Positions 36,404 through 45,280 of a stretch of 64,000 bases of DNA are shown here, in pieces (positions within the stretch are counted from its first letter, which is position 1; each line of letters begins with the position of its first letter). The DNA comes from Pseudanabaena minima. Lineage in GTDB: Bacteria; Cyanobacteriota; Cyanobacteriia; Pseudanabaenales; Pseudanabaenaceae. Where the stretch lies: NCBI RefSeq assembly GCF_051131155.1, contig NZ_CP159508.1, forward strand, positions 3,596,001 to 3,660,000. The letters are read 5' to 3'. Below the pieces are notes generated by a model. The model was not told the DNA's origin, searched no databases, and worked only from the letters and a program-made list of their open reading frames with translations. A program made the position numbers and the translations under genes.

Positions 36404-37183
36404 TTATAGGTGACTTTCAGTTTGTAACATCCGTTTATAGGCAAACCACCCCGAAGCGATCGCCACGACAAAGAATCCAATCAAAAATCGAATATGTAGC
36501 ACCATATCTGGACTGGTGAGCGTTTTACTATTAGTGGAGAGAGCTGTAAATGCTTCGCTCATATGATAGACAGGATTAAATTGAGTAATCAAGAGTAAAT
36601 CTTTGGATAAAAATGTGGTCGGGAAAAAGGCTCCGCCTAAAATTAATAGTGGCACGCCCACCCCTGCAACCAAAGAATTGACATCTTCGACTTTACGCGC
36701 AAATTTTGTAGCTAGGACAAACCCCATTCCCACGTAGGAGCCAATACTTGCCAAAATTACGAAAATCCCCAAAGCGATCGAGCCACTAAAACGTACTTCC
36801 CAAAATGCTGCAATCGTATAAATAATTAAGGTTTGTCCAATACCGATCGCTGCATAAGCGAAGAAAATACCAAGAAAGTATGAAATTCCATTAATTGGCG
36901 AAATTAATAAACGCTTAATCGTGAGGCTTTCGCGTTCGGAGACAATCGTGGACATCGTGCCGCCCAGACAACTAAAAAACAGGGCTGAACCGATTAAGGT
37001 TGCAGGAGCTGCTAGCTTAAAGGACTCAGCCGTCGTGATTTTTGAACCTTCTGCTAAGACAAACCCGTTCAGTAACAGCATTGAAATGGGAAAGATCACC
37101 CACAAGAGCAAAGTACGATATGTGCGAAATAGTTCTAATAAAATACGTCGCCCGATCGCGATCGCTTCATATCCATAGTTCAT
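36404..37183 (-). CDS. ABC-2 type transporter permease
   Basis: A 259-residue membrane protein with six predicted helices and the ABC-2 layout: a cytoplasmic start MNYGYEAIAIGRRILLELFR, the loop STIVSERESLTIKRLLISPI between helices 2 and 3, and PLLILGGAFFPTTFL before the last helices. Members export drugs or polysaccharides with a separate ATPase. No ATP-binding subunit gene is adjacent, so its partner must be elsewhere. Confidence 0.88.
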   Translation of the reverse strand: MNYGYEAIAIGRRILLELFRTYRTLLLWVIFPISMLLLNGFVLAEGSKITTAESFKLAAPATLIGSALFFSCLGGTMSTIVSERESLTIKRLLISPINGISYFLGIFFAYAAIGIGQTLIIYTIAAFWEVRFSGSIALGIFVILASIGSYVGMGFVLATKFARKVEDVNSLVAGVGVPLLILGGAFFPTTFLSKDLLLITQFNPVYHMSEAFTALSTNSKTLTSPDMVLHIRFLIGFFVVAIASGWFAYKRMLQTESHL

Positions 37184-37415
37184 GTGAAATTTTTAGTGAT
37201 TGAGTGGCTTGCTATGGTAATTATAAGTAGAGGCGGACAGAAGCAATGTTCTCTCGCTATCAGGATGTTGCAATTTAATTGAAAAATAAATTTTTCAGTG
37301 GTGCGGCTTCGTCGTGACACCAAAAAATCGGCTCCCTTTACTGTCTGTTACTGCGCGTCCCTGTGATTAATTGCAGACCTGTTGTGTAAGTCCAATCAGA
37401 AGATAAGACCCCACT

Positions 37416-38489
37416 GTGTTAAATGGCAAAAATTTTTTTAGTAGATATCTAAAGCGCATTGTCATCATTGCTGTTGCGATTTATCTTGCCTTTCGATTAC
37501 AACAAACTTTGCAATTATTGCTAACTAGTATGTTTTTAGCAGGAGCAATTACCCCAATCGTTGAGCAGATATCCAGTTTTCGCATTAGGGTTAATCGCTG
37601 GAAAATTGGTTTAAATCGTGTATGGGCTGTGGTGATTCTCTACTTATTTTTGTTGATAGCGATCATTCTGGCGATCGCTCCAGCACCGCAGATTATTTTG
37701 GAACTGGGACAATTTTTTATTAAGTTGCCAAATTTGTTGGAGCAAATTCAATTGCCTAAGGGGGGAATATTCAATTTTAGCCAAGATGAACTCAGGCGCA
37801 TTTTACAAACACAGCCATTGATCGATCAAGCCCAAAATTTTGGTAAAGACATAGTTGGTCAAACCTTTGTATTTACCTTACAAATTTTCAATGCGATCGG
37901 GGTAGGTATTTTAAGTATGTTGATTGCTGCTTATATGGTGATCAATTCCGATAATCTTGTGAGTAGGTGCTTGCGTCCTTTTTCTAAGGAAATTCGCCAA
38001 CAGGTTGAAATTCTTATACCTCCAATTACTAGATGTCTGGGAGCCTATGTGGTGGGACGAGTTGGCACATCTAGTTTGCTAGGTTTCTGTACATATTTAA
38101 CGCTCTCTATTTTTGGAATCCCCTATGCAGGAGCCTTAGGGCTATTAGTGGCGATCGCCAATTTAATTCCTTATATCGGGGGGCTAGTGGCGCTAGTCGC
38201 AATTTTTATCGCAGCATGGGGTGTTGAATTTAACAGAGGTGCGATCGCTCTATTTCTTTGCTTTGCCCTCCAACAGATCGAGGCCTTTATCCTTCAGCCT
38301 TGGTTAGTTGCTCCCTATTTGAATCTAGATCCCTTTGAGCTTTTGCTTTCGATTATTGTTGGTGCAGAACTTTTTGGTGTAGTTGGTGCGATCGTTGCAC
38401 CACCGATTGCAGGTACTAGCAGAATTCTGTTCAATCATTTTTTTGCTAGTTCCAGTAACGAAGATTTAGAAACTGACACTAAAGAATAA
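37416..38489 (+). CDS. AI-2E family transporter
   Basis: A 357-residue polytopic protein of the PF01594 family, starting at GTG 37416. Helices pair near the N-terminus (about 12-50) and before residue 90, and the C-terminal half has the conserved GIPYAGALGLLVAIANLIPYIGG and PWLVAPYLNLDP. Members transport small solutes, including Na+/H+ or autoinducer-2; substrate unknown. The 232-bp spacer to the divergent ABC permease holds both promoters, a degraded palindrome near 37300 and the string TGTGTAAGTCC near 37383. Confidence 0.87.
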   Translation: MLNGKNFFSRYLKRIVIIAVAIYLAFRLQQTLQLLLTSMFLAGAITPIVEQISSFRIRVNRWKIGLNRVWAVVILYLFLLIAIILAIAPAPQIILELGQFFIKLPNLLEQIQLPKGGIFNFSQDELRRILQTQPLIDQAQNFGKDIVGQTFVFTLQIFNAIGVGILSMLIAAYMVINSDNLVSRCLRPFSKEIRQQVEILIPPITRCLGAYVVGRVGTSSLLGFCTYLTLSIFGIPYAGALGLLVAIANLIPYIGGLVALVAIFIAAWGVEFNRGAIALFLCFALQQIEAFILQPWLVAPYLNLDPFELLLSIIVGAELFGVVGAIVAPPIAGTSRILFNHFFASSSNEDLETDTKE

Positions 38490-38520
38490 AGGGACGCAAA
38501 GCGTCCCTTTATTCTTTAGT
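38480..38520. terminator. Bidirectional hairpin containing two stop codons
   Basis: Arms 38480-38498 and 38502-38520 are perfect around AAA (core GGGACGC/GCGTCCC). The left arm contains the AI-2E stop (38487-38489) and the right arm the YciI-family stop (38516-38518). Confidence 0.8.
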
Positions 38521-38797
38521 AAACCTGAATCCACTCATGGATTTCATAATCTGTCCAAATACCATTTTGCCAATAGGGATCTGATTCTACTAAATTCCTT
38601 GCTGCTGCTATATCAGTCGTGACATATACGGCAAAGACTTTGGTCACATCTTGAGTAGGACCAACTGTTAGCAATGTCCCCGACTCATGCAAAGCCTTAA
38701 GATTATCAAGATGGGCTTGACGAAAGGGTGTACGTTTTTCGAGAACGTTCTCGCAATAGCTGCCCCACATTACAAATTTTTTAAGTTCAGTGCTCAA
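38516..38797 (-). CDS. YciI-family protein
   Basis: A 93-residue ferredoxin-like protein with a YciI-type pattern: HLDNLKALHESGTLLTVGP, then FAVYVTTDIAAARNLVESDPY and a C-terminal YEIHEWIQVY. The DPY motif and the histidine at the start of the HLDNL helix are conserved in the family, whose enzymatic role is poorly known. It converges on the AI-2E transporter. Confidence 0.85.
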   Translation of the reverse strand: MSTELKKFVMWGSYCENVLEKRTPFRQAHLDNLKALHESGTLLTVGPTQDVTKVFAVYVTTDIAAARNLVESDPYWQNGIWTDYEIHEWIQVY

Positions 38798-38835
38798 TTT
38801 TCCAGCTATCCCTATAGATATAAATTCACTATTTC

Positions 38836-38873
38836 AAAATAATAGAGGCGTGCAAACGCGCCTCTATTATTTT
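38836..38873. terminator. Hairpin between two minus-strand genes
   Basis: Arms 38836-38850 and 38859-38873 are perfect (15 bp), with GAGGCG/CGCCTC at the top. It terminates the small membrane protein gene (38891-39064) before the YciI-family gene. Confidence 0.65.
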
Positions 38874-38890
38874 ATTCATGAGTATTGATT

Positions 38891-39064
38891 TTAGTTAAAA
38901 AATAAACTATCAACAATTAAAGCAACTGTGGTAGCAAAAACAGTTACACCGATCGCGACAAGAACATTTTGTCCTTGGCTGACGCTAAAACAAGCAACTG
39001 CACCTGCACCTAAACCTGCTGTAACTGCGGCAACTACTGGATCTTTAGTTGATTTATTGTACAT
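38891..39064 (-). CDS. Small membrane protein
   Basis: 57 residues from the ATG at 39064 (MYNKSTKDPVVAAV). A longer in-frame reading to 39130 would add a non-hydrophobic leader and is less likely. Nearly all of the protein is one Ala/Gly/Val-rich helical hairpin (about 10-55: VTAGLGAGAVACFSVS and VAIGVTVFATTVALIVDSLFF). I do not recognise the family. A terminator hairpin lies directly downstream, which supports a real transcript. Confidence 0.6.
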   Translation of the reverse strand: MYNKSTKDPVVAAVTAGLGAGAVACFSVSQGQNVLVAIGVTVFATTVALIVDSLFFN

Positions 39065-39375
39065 TTTGAAAATACCGACTGTTAAATAAAAATTCTGATG
39101 CTTATATTGTTGTAAGACTACAGCAGCCACTCAAGGTCGTTGGTGGTTCTCAATAATTCTTCTTGCTAGCCAGCATTTTTGTAATATTCATTTACAAATT
39201 AATCAGACAGTAAAAACAAAAAATAGGAAGTCGATGCTTTGCACTGTCTTCCTATTTTTTGTTTTTACTGTCTATAGACAGATATCGCGATCGCTGATAT
39301 CGCCTACCAAAAGTTGTCACCAAATATCTGTTAGATTTATATATGTTTACAAAGTCAATTTAATAAAAAAATTTT
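39065..39375. other. 311-bp divergent spacer with a 26-bp-arm palindrome
   Basis: The spacer separates the small membrane protein gene and ycf39. Arms 39205-39230 and 39248-39273 are exactly complementary, enclosing a 17-base loop that itself looks like a decayed apex (GATGCTTTGCAC). Because both neighbours start here, it is not an ordinary terminator. It could lie in the 5' leader of ycf39 or be a mobile palindrome. Nothing else recognisable was found. Confidence 0.55.
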
Positions 39376-40329
39376 ATGAGCTTACTGATCGTTGGTGCGA
39401 CAGGTACATTAGGTCGTCAAATCACCCGTCACGCACTAGATCGGGGGCTGAAAGTCAAATGTTTTGTTCGTTATCCCAAAAAAGCAAACTTCCTCAGAGA
39501 ATGGGGAGCCGACTTAGTAGCAGGCAATCTGAATAATCCTCAAAGTTTGGATGATGCATTAGAAGGGGTTACCGAAGTTATTGACGCAGCCACAACTCGT
39601 GCCACGGGATCGCTCAGAATTCGGGATGTTGATTGGCTCGGCAAAGTCTCACTGATCCAAGCTGCTGAACGCGCTAAGGTTGAGCGGTTCGTATTTTTCT
39701 CTATTCTCAATGCCGAGAAATATCCCAATGTTCCCCTCATGGACATTAAATACTGCACCGAAAAATTTTTAGCATCTACCGATCTCAACTACACCATCCT
39801 CAAGCCTTGCGGATTTTTCCAAAATTTGATTGGTGAATATGCGATCCCCATCCTTGAAAATCAAACAATCTGGATTGGTGGTGAGTCTTCGCCGATCGCT
39901 TACATGAACACTCAAGACATAGCTAAGTTTGCTATTCGTGCCTTGACTGTTAAAGAAACTGAGCGTCAATCCTTTGCGATCGCAGGTCCCAAAGCATGGC
40001 AACCGAGTGAAATCATTAAACTCTGCGAAAGAATGTCAGGGCGTACCCGCAGAACTGCCAACATGCCTCTTGGATTACTGCGCTTTGCTCGTAAGGTTGC
40101 TCTCGGCTTTGAATGGGGCTGGAGTTTCGCTGAGCGTATGACCTATGCCGAAGTTCTCGCTAGTGGAATTCCTCTTGATGCCGACATGAAGGAGACTTAC
40201 AAGATCTTTGGTCTGGAGGAAGAAGAAATGACTACTCTTGAATCCTATATGCAGGATTACTTTAGCCGTATTCTTAAAAAGCTGAAGGAGCTAGACTACA
40301 AAGAACCCAAAATTAAAGCACCTTTCTAG
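39376..40329 (+). CDS. ycf39: Ycf39, atypical SDR photosystem II assembly factor
   Basis: A 317-residue NmrA-like short-chain dehydrogenase relative. The N-terminal nucleotide site is VGATGTLGRQI (6-16). The family signature VIDAATTRATGSLRIRDVDW and FFSILNAEKYPNVPLMDIKY matches Ycf39, with the Tyr/Lys pair of classical SDRs replaced. Ycf39 works with high-light-inducible proteins to deliver chlorophyll to newly made D1 during photosystem II assembly. The long C-terminus (LESYMQDYFSRILKKLKEL) is basic. The name is given from overall pattern. Confidence 0.88.
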   Translation: MSLLIVGATGTLGRQITRHALDRGLKVKCFVRYPKKANFLREWGADLVAGNLNNPQSLDDALEGVTEVIDAATTRATGSLRIRDVDWLGKVSLIQAAERAKVERFVFFSILNAEKYPNVPLMDIKYCTEKFLASTDLNYTILKPCGFFQNLIGEYAIPILENQTIWIGGESSPIAYMNTQDIAKFAIRALTVKETERQSFAIAGPKAWQPSEIIKLCERMSGRTRRTANMPLGLLRFARKVALGFEWGWSFAERMTYAEVLASGIPLDADMKETYKIFGLEEEEMTTLESYMQDYFSRILKKLKELDYKEPKIKAPF

Positions 40330-40430
40330 AGCATATAGCCCCTGATGTGCTGCCTATGCTTTTCAGGTTTGTTATTATGTAGATATCAAACAAACAGCTT
40401 CAAAATAATTAAACCCAATAATTAAAAAAC

Positions 40431-40730
40431 ATGAGCAAATCACCACTAGACGCTTTCTTTATTGGTAGAGCAACGGCTGAGGCTGTAATTGATCGCATTG
40501 AAGAAAAGGTAACTGATGCCCTTAGTGCCTTAGGTAAATTTGATGCTGAACAACGGGAACAGATTCGTATTTTCGTCGAAACAATCTTAGAAAAAGCCGA
40601 ACAACAGAAGGGAAACGTTACCACCGATGATAGTGATATCGACCCTGATGAGTTGCAAGAAACTATTGATAATCTCCGCGCCGAAATTGCTCAACTAAAA
40701 TCTGAATTGCAGCAATATCGGAATCAATAA
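40431..40730 (+). CDS. Small phasin-like coiled-coil protein (DUF6825 type)
   Basis: A 99-residue protein with two amphipathic helices: LDAFFIGRATAEAVIDRIEEKVTDAL (about 6-31) and LGKFDAEQREQIRIFVETILEKAEQQ (34-59). An acidic linker and a coiled coil (LQETIDNLRAEIAQLKSELQQY) follow. This pattern, especially the ALGKFDAEQREQ element, recurs in cyanobacteria and plastids under DUF6825. The function is unknown. Two hairpins follow immediately. Confidence 0.75.
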   Translation: MSKSPLDAFFIGRATAEAVIDRIEEKVTDALSALGKFDAEQREQIRIFVETILEKAEQQKGNVTTDDSDIDPDELQETIDNLRAEIAQLKSELQQYRNQ

Positions 40731-40760
40731 AAAAAGGAGCGCGTTGCGCTCCTTTTTTTT
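40729..40760 (+). terminator. Terminator of the DUF6825-type gene
   Basis: An A-rich left arm and a T-run right arm around GGAGCGC-GTT-GCGCTCC. It begins at the stop codon. A textbook intrinsic terminator in the plus direction. Confidence 0.8.
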
Positions 40761-40795
40761 ATGATAAAAGCCTTGCAATGCAAGGCTTTTATCAT
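40761..40795 (-). terminator. Second hairpin, for the convergent nucleoside transporter
   Basis: 17-base arms 40761-40777 and 40779-40795 are perfect (AAAGCCTTGCA/TGCAAGGCTTT). It abuts the minus-strand stop at 40796-40798 and follows directly on the previous hairpin. Confidence 0.75.
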
Positions 40796-42400
40796 TTAAC
40801 GTGTTGTCGGCAAATTAGGTGATGCTTTCGGTGAAACGCTAGGCACAGGACTTGTACTATTAGGCGACACACTTGGTAAAGGACTAGGTGACGCTTTAGG
40901 CGTAGCACTTGGTGAAGCTGTTGTTTGAGGCTGTACTTGTGCTGGTTCAGCTTTTTTCTTCTCGCCTAAAATGCTAGGACTGCCATCGTCAAACACACCC
41001 GCAATACAAGAGATCATCAAAGTCGCTAAAGTACCTACAAATAAAGCTTTCCAACCCAGATCAGAAATATCACGGCGACGCGATGGAATCAAAGCAATTG
41101 TGCCACCCACGAAAATTCCTACAGAGGCTAAATGGGCAAAGCCTGATAGTGCATAGCTAACAATAATCACAGTGCGATCGCTGATTGTACCAGCTTGAGC
41201 AGCCTGAGCCAAAGCTTGATAAGGTGGGATCGCTGTTTCTAGTAGTCGCCGACCAATAATCACTGAAGCTGGCCAAGAATCCTCTAACGATACTCCTGTT
41301 AGCAAAGTCAAAGGATAAAATAATGCTCCTTGAATATTTGGGAGATTAACCACTTTAAAAATATCGTTAATAGTTGCGAGCCAAGCAAAAATTTGATTAA
41401 CCAGATCCACTAAACCCACAATTAAAATCAAAATTGCAGCGATCGAAGCAGCCATCTTCAAGCCATCCAAAGCACCAATAATCGTGGCATCCATGGGACT
41501 CATCCGCTTCATTGCCTCGCCACCAGCATTTTCTAGTTCACCCTCTTCATCAGATTTTGAGGATTTATCTTCCTTGGGGATACCACCCATTGTTAGAGGT
41601 TCACCTGTTTCAGGCACAAGAATTTTTGACAACACAAAACAAGCGGGGATCGCAATAATCGAAGCTGAAACTAAGTGTCCAAGAATATTTGGGAAAACTG
41701 GACGTAAAAAGCTCACATAAATCGCCAAGGTCGAAGAAGCCGCTGTCCCAAAACAACAAGCCAAGATTGCACATAGCTCACTACGAGTCATCTTAGGAAG
41801 GTAAGGCTTGACCACGATCGCTGCTTCAATACCCACAAAAATATTGGCGGCTCCACTCAGAGCCTCAGCACCGCTCAAACGCATTGTCCAGAAAAAGAGC
41901 TTAGCAAAAACCTCCACGACCTTTTGAATGATCCCTAAATTTTCCAGTAGCGCCATGAAGCCTGAGAAGAAAACTACCGCAGGCAAGGCTCGAAAAGCAA
42001 ATACATAAGCCAAACGGTTCGTTGTGCAATAATTTGCAGCCGAGTTTGCCACACTGGTCAGATCATCTAATAAAACCTGCCCAGGGGGACAAGTACCATT
42101 GGGGCTTAGTGGCAATAATGCATAAGGCTCTTGTCCTGTAGGTGGGACAAGCAAACGTCCAAATACAAATCTTGCGCCAGTATCCGCCGATGCAAAGATG
42201 CCATCTAGCAGACCGCTAAACCACCGTAACCCTTCTCTAGTTTGGGGCTGCTGAAAAACTAAATAGCCAAGTACTAACTGCAAGCCAATTCCCCAGATAA
42301 TGACTCGCCAAGGAATGACTCGACGATCTTCCGAAAAGATCCAAGCTATAAAGCACAAGCCAAAAATGCCAAAGAAAGAAACAAAATTCAGGTAGGTCAT
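40796..42400 (-). CDS. Concentrative nucleoside transporter (CNT/NupC family)
   Basis: A 534-residue inner-membrane symporter. The N-terminal three helices (about 1-55) and a lumen-facing Cys-containing loop (95-125) precede the core: ALPAVVFFSGFMALLENLG, GAEALSGAANIFVGIEAAIVVKPYLPKMTRSE (the NIFVG-E substrate site) and SASIIAIPACFVLSK. The C-terminal part has LSGFAHLASVGIFVGG. An added tail (about 475-534) is Ser/Pro/Thr-rich with repeated SPSPLPSVSPN-type units. The core predicts cation-coupled nucleoside uptake. The tail is not part of the family fold. Confidence 0.9.
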   Translation of the reverse strand: MTYLNFVSFFGIFGLCFIAWIFSEDRRVIPWRVIIWGIGLQLVLGYLVFQQPQTREGLRWFSGLLDGIFASADTGARFVFGRLLVPPTGQEPYALLPLSPNGTCPPGQVLLDDLTSVANSAANYCTTNRLAYVFAFRALPAVVFFSGFMALLENLGIIQKVVEVFAKLFFWTMRLSGAEALSGAANIFVGIEAAIVVKPYLPKMTRSELCAILACCFGTAASSTLAIYVSFLRPVFPNILGHLVSASIIAIPACFVLSKILVPETGEPLTMGGIPKEDKSSKSDEEGELENAGGEAMKRMSPMDATIIGALDGLKMAASIAAILILIVGLVDLVNQIFAWLATINDIFKVVNLPNIQGALFYPLTLLTGVSLEDSWPASVIIGRRLLETAIPPYQALAQAAQAGTISDRTVIIVSYALSGFAHLASVGIFVGGTIALIPSRRRDISDLGWKALFVGTLATLMISCIAGVFDDGSPSILGEKKKAEPAQVQPQTTASPSATPKASPSPLPSVSPNSTSPVPSVSPKASPNLPTTR

Positions 42401-42571
42401 GGGCGTTTGAGGGTGAGATTAGTCAACATAGATAGCCAAACCAGAAAAGTAGTGCCAAGGCTAATTAAAAAATTAATTAAAAAGTAAATTGGTTTTACAG
42501 TTGCAAAATCTAATCAAAATGTTACGATGATAAATGCTTTAAACCATGTCATTTCGCTAAAGGAATAAACT

Positions 42572-42865
42572 GTGGCAAACATCAAGTCCGCCAAAAAGCG
42601 CATTCAGATCGCTGAGCGTAACCGTCTGCATAATAAATCATATAAGTCAGCCGTCAAGACTTTAATGAAAAGCTATTTAGAAGCTGTTGATGCTTATAAG
42701 GCAAATCCAACTCCTGAAGCCCTAGAAGCTGTTAATGCTAAACAGTCTTTGGCTTATAGCAAGATTGATCGCGCTGTTAAGCGTGGAGTTCTTCATGGCA
42801 ACACAGGTGCACGTCGTAAATCTAAGCTTGCTGTCGCCCTCAAAAAAGTTACTGCTACAAACTAA
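42572..42865 (+). CDS. rpsT: 30S ribosomal protein S20
   Basis: 97 residues, the normal length, from a GTG at 42572 preceded by AAAGGA. It begins ANIKSAKKRIQIAERNRLHN and ends with ARRKSKLAVALKK. It is a small basic helical protein that binds 16S rRNA early in 30S assembly. Confidence 0.97.
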   Translation: MANIKSAKKRIQIAERNRLHNKSYKSAVKTLMKSYLEAVDAYKANPTPEALEAVNAKQSLAYSKIDRAVKRGVLHGNTGARRKSKLAVALKKVTATN

Positions 42866-42961
42866 TAGTAATTAACCAATGATAAATTAGCGTTTTCCGA
42901 GCATTAGCAACTAAAAGTGTTTAAGTAGCTCACAGCACTGGGGGCTTAAATAAGCTTTTGG

Positions 42962-43145
42962 TATAATCTAGTTCGGATAACGATTCAGGATTAGTTACTT
43001 TGGGCTTGCGGTCTTATAACATTTTGTTGACGACCCGAAATAATCGGGCAGGTTGCAGAATAATCGCTTTTCCCTACAGTTTCTTACGTCTGCGATCATG
43101 AGGTCTTCTCAACCTGTCCAGCCTATACCCTTTGGCTAAATCTAG
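42962..43145 (+). promoter_or_regulatory. Extended -10 promoter and structured leader before the DUF7219 gene
   Basis: TTTGGTATAAT has its TATAAT at 42962-42967. The roughly 170-nt leader that would follow has two competing structures. Hairpin 1 pairs CCCGA (43034-43038) with TCGGG (43044-43048). Structure 2 is a 10-bp stem (43046-43055 with 43110-43119, one G-T pair) capped by ATCGC/GCGAT (43063-43067 with 43092-43096). GGG 43046-43048 is used by both, so they exclude each other. It may be a cis-regulatory leader or a short RNA; no known family is assigned. Confidence 0.5.
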
Positions 43146-43379
43146 ATGTCTAACCTTGATAAAGAGAGCTTCTTGAACCCTATCTCTAATTTTAGAGGTG
43201 AGTTCACTCCGCAAAATTTAGCTTTTGATGCTAATCTGCAAGAGTTTACGAATCGTATTTCGATCATTTGTGCTTTAGAGACTGGTGGTAAGATTTCGCC
43301 CAATGAAGCTTATCTACAGATCAAAGAACTCTGGAAAAAGTTGGATACATCCAGACAACATCTTTTAGGCGACGACTAA
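43146..43379 (+). CDS. Small cyanobacterial protein, DUF7219 type
   Basis: A 77-residue soluble protein with the pattern FTPQNLAFDANLQEFTNRIS, ICALETGGKISPNEAYLQIKELWKKL. Similar proteins, usually starting with a short region rich in F, L, Y and P, occur widely in cyanobacteria as DUF7219. No catalytic motif is seen and the role is unknown. It follows the structured leader. Confidence 0.75.
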   Translation: MSNLDKESFLNPISNFRGEFTPQNLAFDANLQEFTNRISIICALETGGKISPNEAYLQIKELWKKLDTSRQHLLGDD

Positions 43380-43709
43380 TTTATCTTGAAATGCTATCGT
43401 CAGATAGACCATCAACTTTTTTACACCAATACCATAGACATAAATCCACTAAAAGATTGTTTACAATCTTTAACATAGGTTTATACTAGGAATAATTAAC
43501 TTCATTTTGCTGATTTCTCCCATTGCATGACTATCCAAAGCAATCTAATCTTTGGAAGCTGAGGTTTTCATAGAAAAGCTCTTTTTAAACCGCTTAAAAT
43601 TTAGGGCAGAGATGTCCTTCGGCTTTGTTAGTGATTGTTTATCCCGTGCGATTGGCAGAATAGGCGAACTGTTCTTAGAACAAATTTGCTGCAAATCTTA
43701 GGATCATCC
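43380..43709 (+). promoter_or_regulatory. 330-bp promoter and long 5' leader of the DEAD-box helicase
   Basis: TTTACA (43460-43465), 16 bp and TATACT (43482-43487) make a plausible promoter, giving a leader of about 215 nt before the ATG at 43710. No ORF or strong hairpin is obvious in it. Long leaders are typical of cold- and redox-regulated helicase genes such as crhR; regulation here is inferred. Confidence 0.5.
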
Positions 43710-45242
43710 ATGCCCTCATCTTTTCTTTCTCTCGGTATTTCTGAAGCAAGAGTTGCTAAGCTCGAAGCGATTGGCTTTACAGAGCCTACGGCTATTCAAG
43801 AACAAGCAATTCCTCAACTGCTCGCAGGAGCAGATGTACTTGGTCAAGCTCAAACTGGTACTGGTAAAACAGCAGCCTTTGCTCTGCCAATTTTAGAGCG
43901 CTTAGACTTGACCAACGACTCATTACAGGCGTTGATTTTAACTCCAACTCGTGAATTGGCTATTCAAGTTGGACAAGCGCTACGTAGCTTTAATACCAAA
44001 CCTGGTGCAAAGATTCTCACTGTATATGGTGGATCTGACATCAGTCGCCAAATGGTTCAATTGGAACGTGGTGTGCATGTAGTTGTTGGTACTCCCGGTC
44101 GTGTCATCGATTTGATGGAACGTGGGAAGCTAAAATTAGAGCACCTTGCTTGGTTTGTTTTGGATGAAGCAGACGAAATGCTCAATATGGGCTTCATTCA
44201 AGATGTAGAAAGAATTTTGGTAACGACTCCTTCTACTAAGCAAAGTACTTTCTTCTCGGCAACTATGCCTCCTGCGGTAAAGCGCTTGGTCAAGAATTTC
44301 TTGAAATCTCCTGTAACTGTCAAGGTTGAGACTCAAGATTCTACCCCTACCCGTATTGATCAACAGATTTATCTGGTTCCTTATCACTTGACTAAAGAGG
44401 AGGCTTTGCTGCCTGTTCTAGAATATGAAGCTCCAACTTCAGCCATTATTTTTGTACGGACCAAGGATTCAGCAAGCCGCCTAACTGAGATTCTGCAATC
44501 TTCTGGGCATAGTGTTGATGAGTACCACGGTAATCTATCTCAGTCTCAGCGCGAAAATCTGTTACGCCGTTTCCGTAATCAACAAGTACGTTGGGTTGTG
44601 GCGACTGACATCGCTGCTCGTGGTTTGGATATTGATGGTTTGACCCATGTGTTTAACCTCGATATTCCTGATGATCCTGAGCGCTATGTTCACCGTATCG
44701 GTCGGACTGGGCGTGCTGGTAAAAAGGGAGTTGCGATTACCTTGATTTCTGGAAAAGAGCGTTACAAGTTGCGTCAATTGGAACAGCAAGTGGGAATGCC
44801 TTTGCCTCCTCAGCCATTGCCTAGCGTTGCTCAGATTCAAGAGCGTCGGATTGGACGCTTTACTGAGCAAATTCTAGAGGCTCTGTCTGGTGAGCGTTTG
44901 GCTTCGTTCTTACCTTTAGTATCACAATTGGTTGAGGACTATGATCCTCAAGCGATCGCTGCCGCAGCTTTACAACTTGCCTATACTCAACTGCAATCAG
45001 ATAAAGCAGAACAAGCTGCCCTACAAGTTTTAGCTAAGCAACCTCACAGTCCTTCTGGTGGACGCGATCGCGATGGCGGTGGTTACAACAGTGGTAGACC
45101 AATCAAGCGCGGTCAAAGTGGTTATCGTGGCGATGGCGGCGGTGGTCGTTCTGGCGGCGGTGGTCGTGAAGGCGGATATGACTCTCGCCGTCCTACTCGT
45201 TCTGGAGATCGTGATCGTTCTTCGGCTCCAGTTAAATACTAG
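43710..45242 (+). CDS. DEAD-box RNA helicase
   Basis: A 510-residue helicase from the ATG at 43710; a longer in-frame start at 43635 is not supported by family alignment. Motifs: Q (GFTEPTAIQEQAIP), I (AQTGTGKT, 47-54), Ia (PTRELAIQ), II (DEAD, 152-155), III (SAT), IV (IIFVRTK), V (ATDIAARGLDID) and VI (HRIGRTGRAG). A DbpA/CsdA-like region follows, then a Gly/Arg/Ser-rich disordered tail (about 445-510) that would bind RNA. Most like the CrhR/DeaD class that remodels RNA in the cold; which one is not certain. Confidence 0.93.
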   Translation: MPSSFLSLGISEARVAKLEAIGFTEPTAIQEQAIPQLLAGADVLGQAQTGTGKTAAFALPILERLDLTNDSLQALILTPTRELAIQVGQALRSFNTKPGAKILTVYGGSDISRQMVQLERGVHVVVGTPGRVIDLMERGKLKLEHLAWFVLDEADEMLNMGFIQDVERILVTTPSTKQSTFFSATMPPAVKRLVKNFLKSPVTVKVETQDSTPTRIDQQIYLVPYHLTKEEALLPVLEYEAPTSAIIFVRTKDSASRLTEILQSSGHSVDEYHGNLSQSQRENLLRRFRNQQVRWVVATDIAARGLDIDGLTHVFNLDIPDDPERYVHRIGRTGRAGKKGVAITLISGKERYKLRQLEQQVGMPLPPQPLPSVAQIQERRIGRFTEQILEALSGERLASFLPLVSQLVEDYDPQAIAAAALQLAYTQLQSDKAEQAALQVLAKQPHSPSGGRDRDGGGYNSGRPIKRGQSGYRGDGGGGRSGGGGREGGYDSRRPTRSGDRDRSSAPVKY

Positions 45243-45247
45243 AACTA

Positions 45248-45280
45248 AATCAAAAGAGTTGTTTCGCATCTCTTTTGATT
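45248..45280 (+). terminator. Hairpin after the helicase gene
   Basis: 11-base arms 45248-45258 and 45270-45280 (AATCAAAAGAG and complement) around a loop containing TTTCGCA. It has a weaker inner stem than most hairpins here. Confidence 0.55.
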
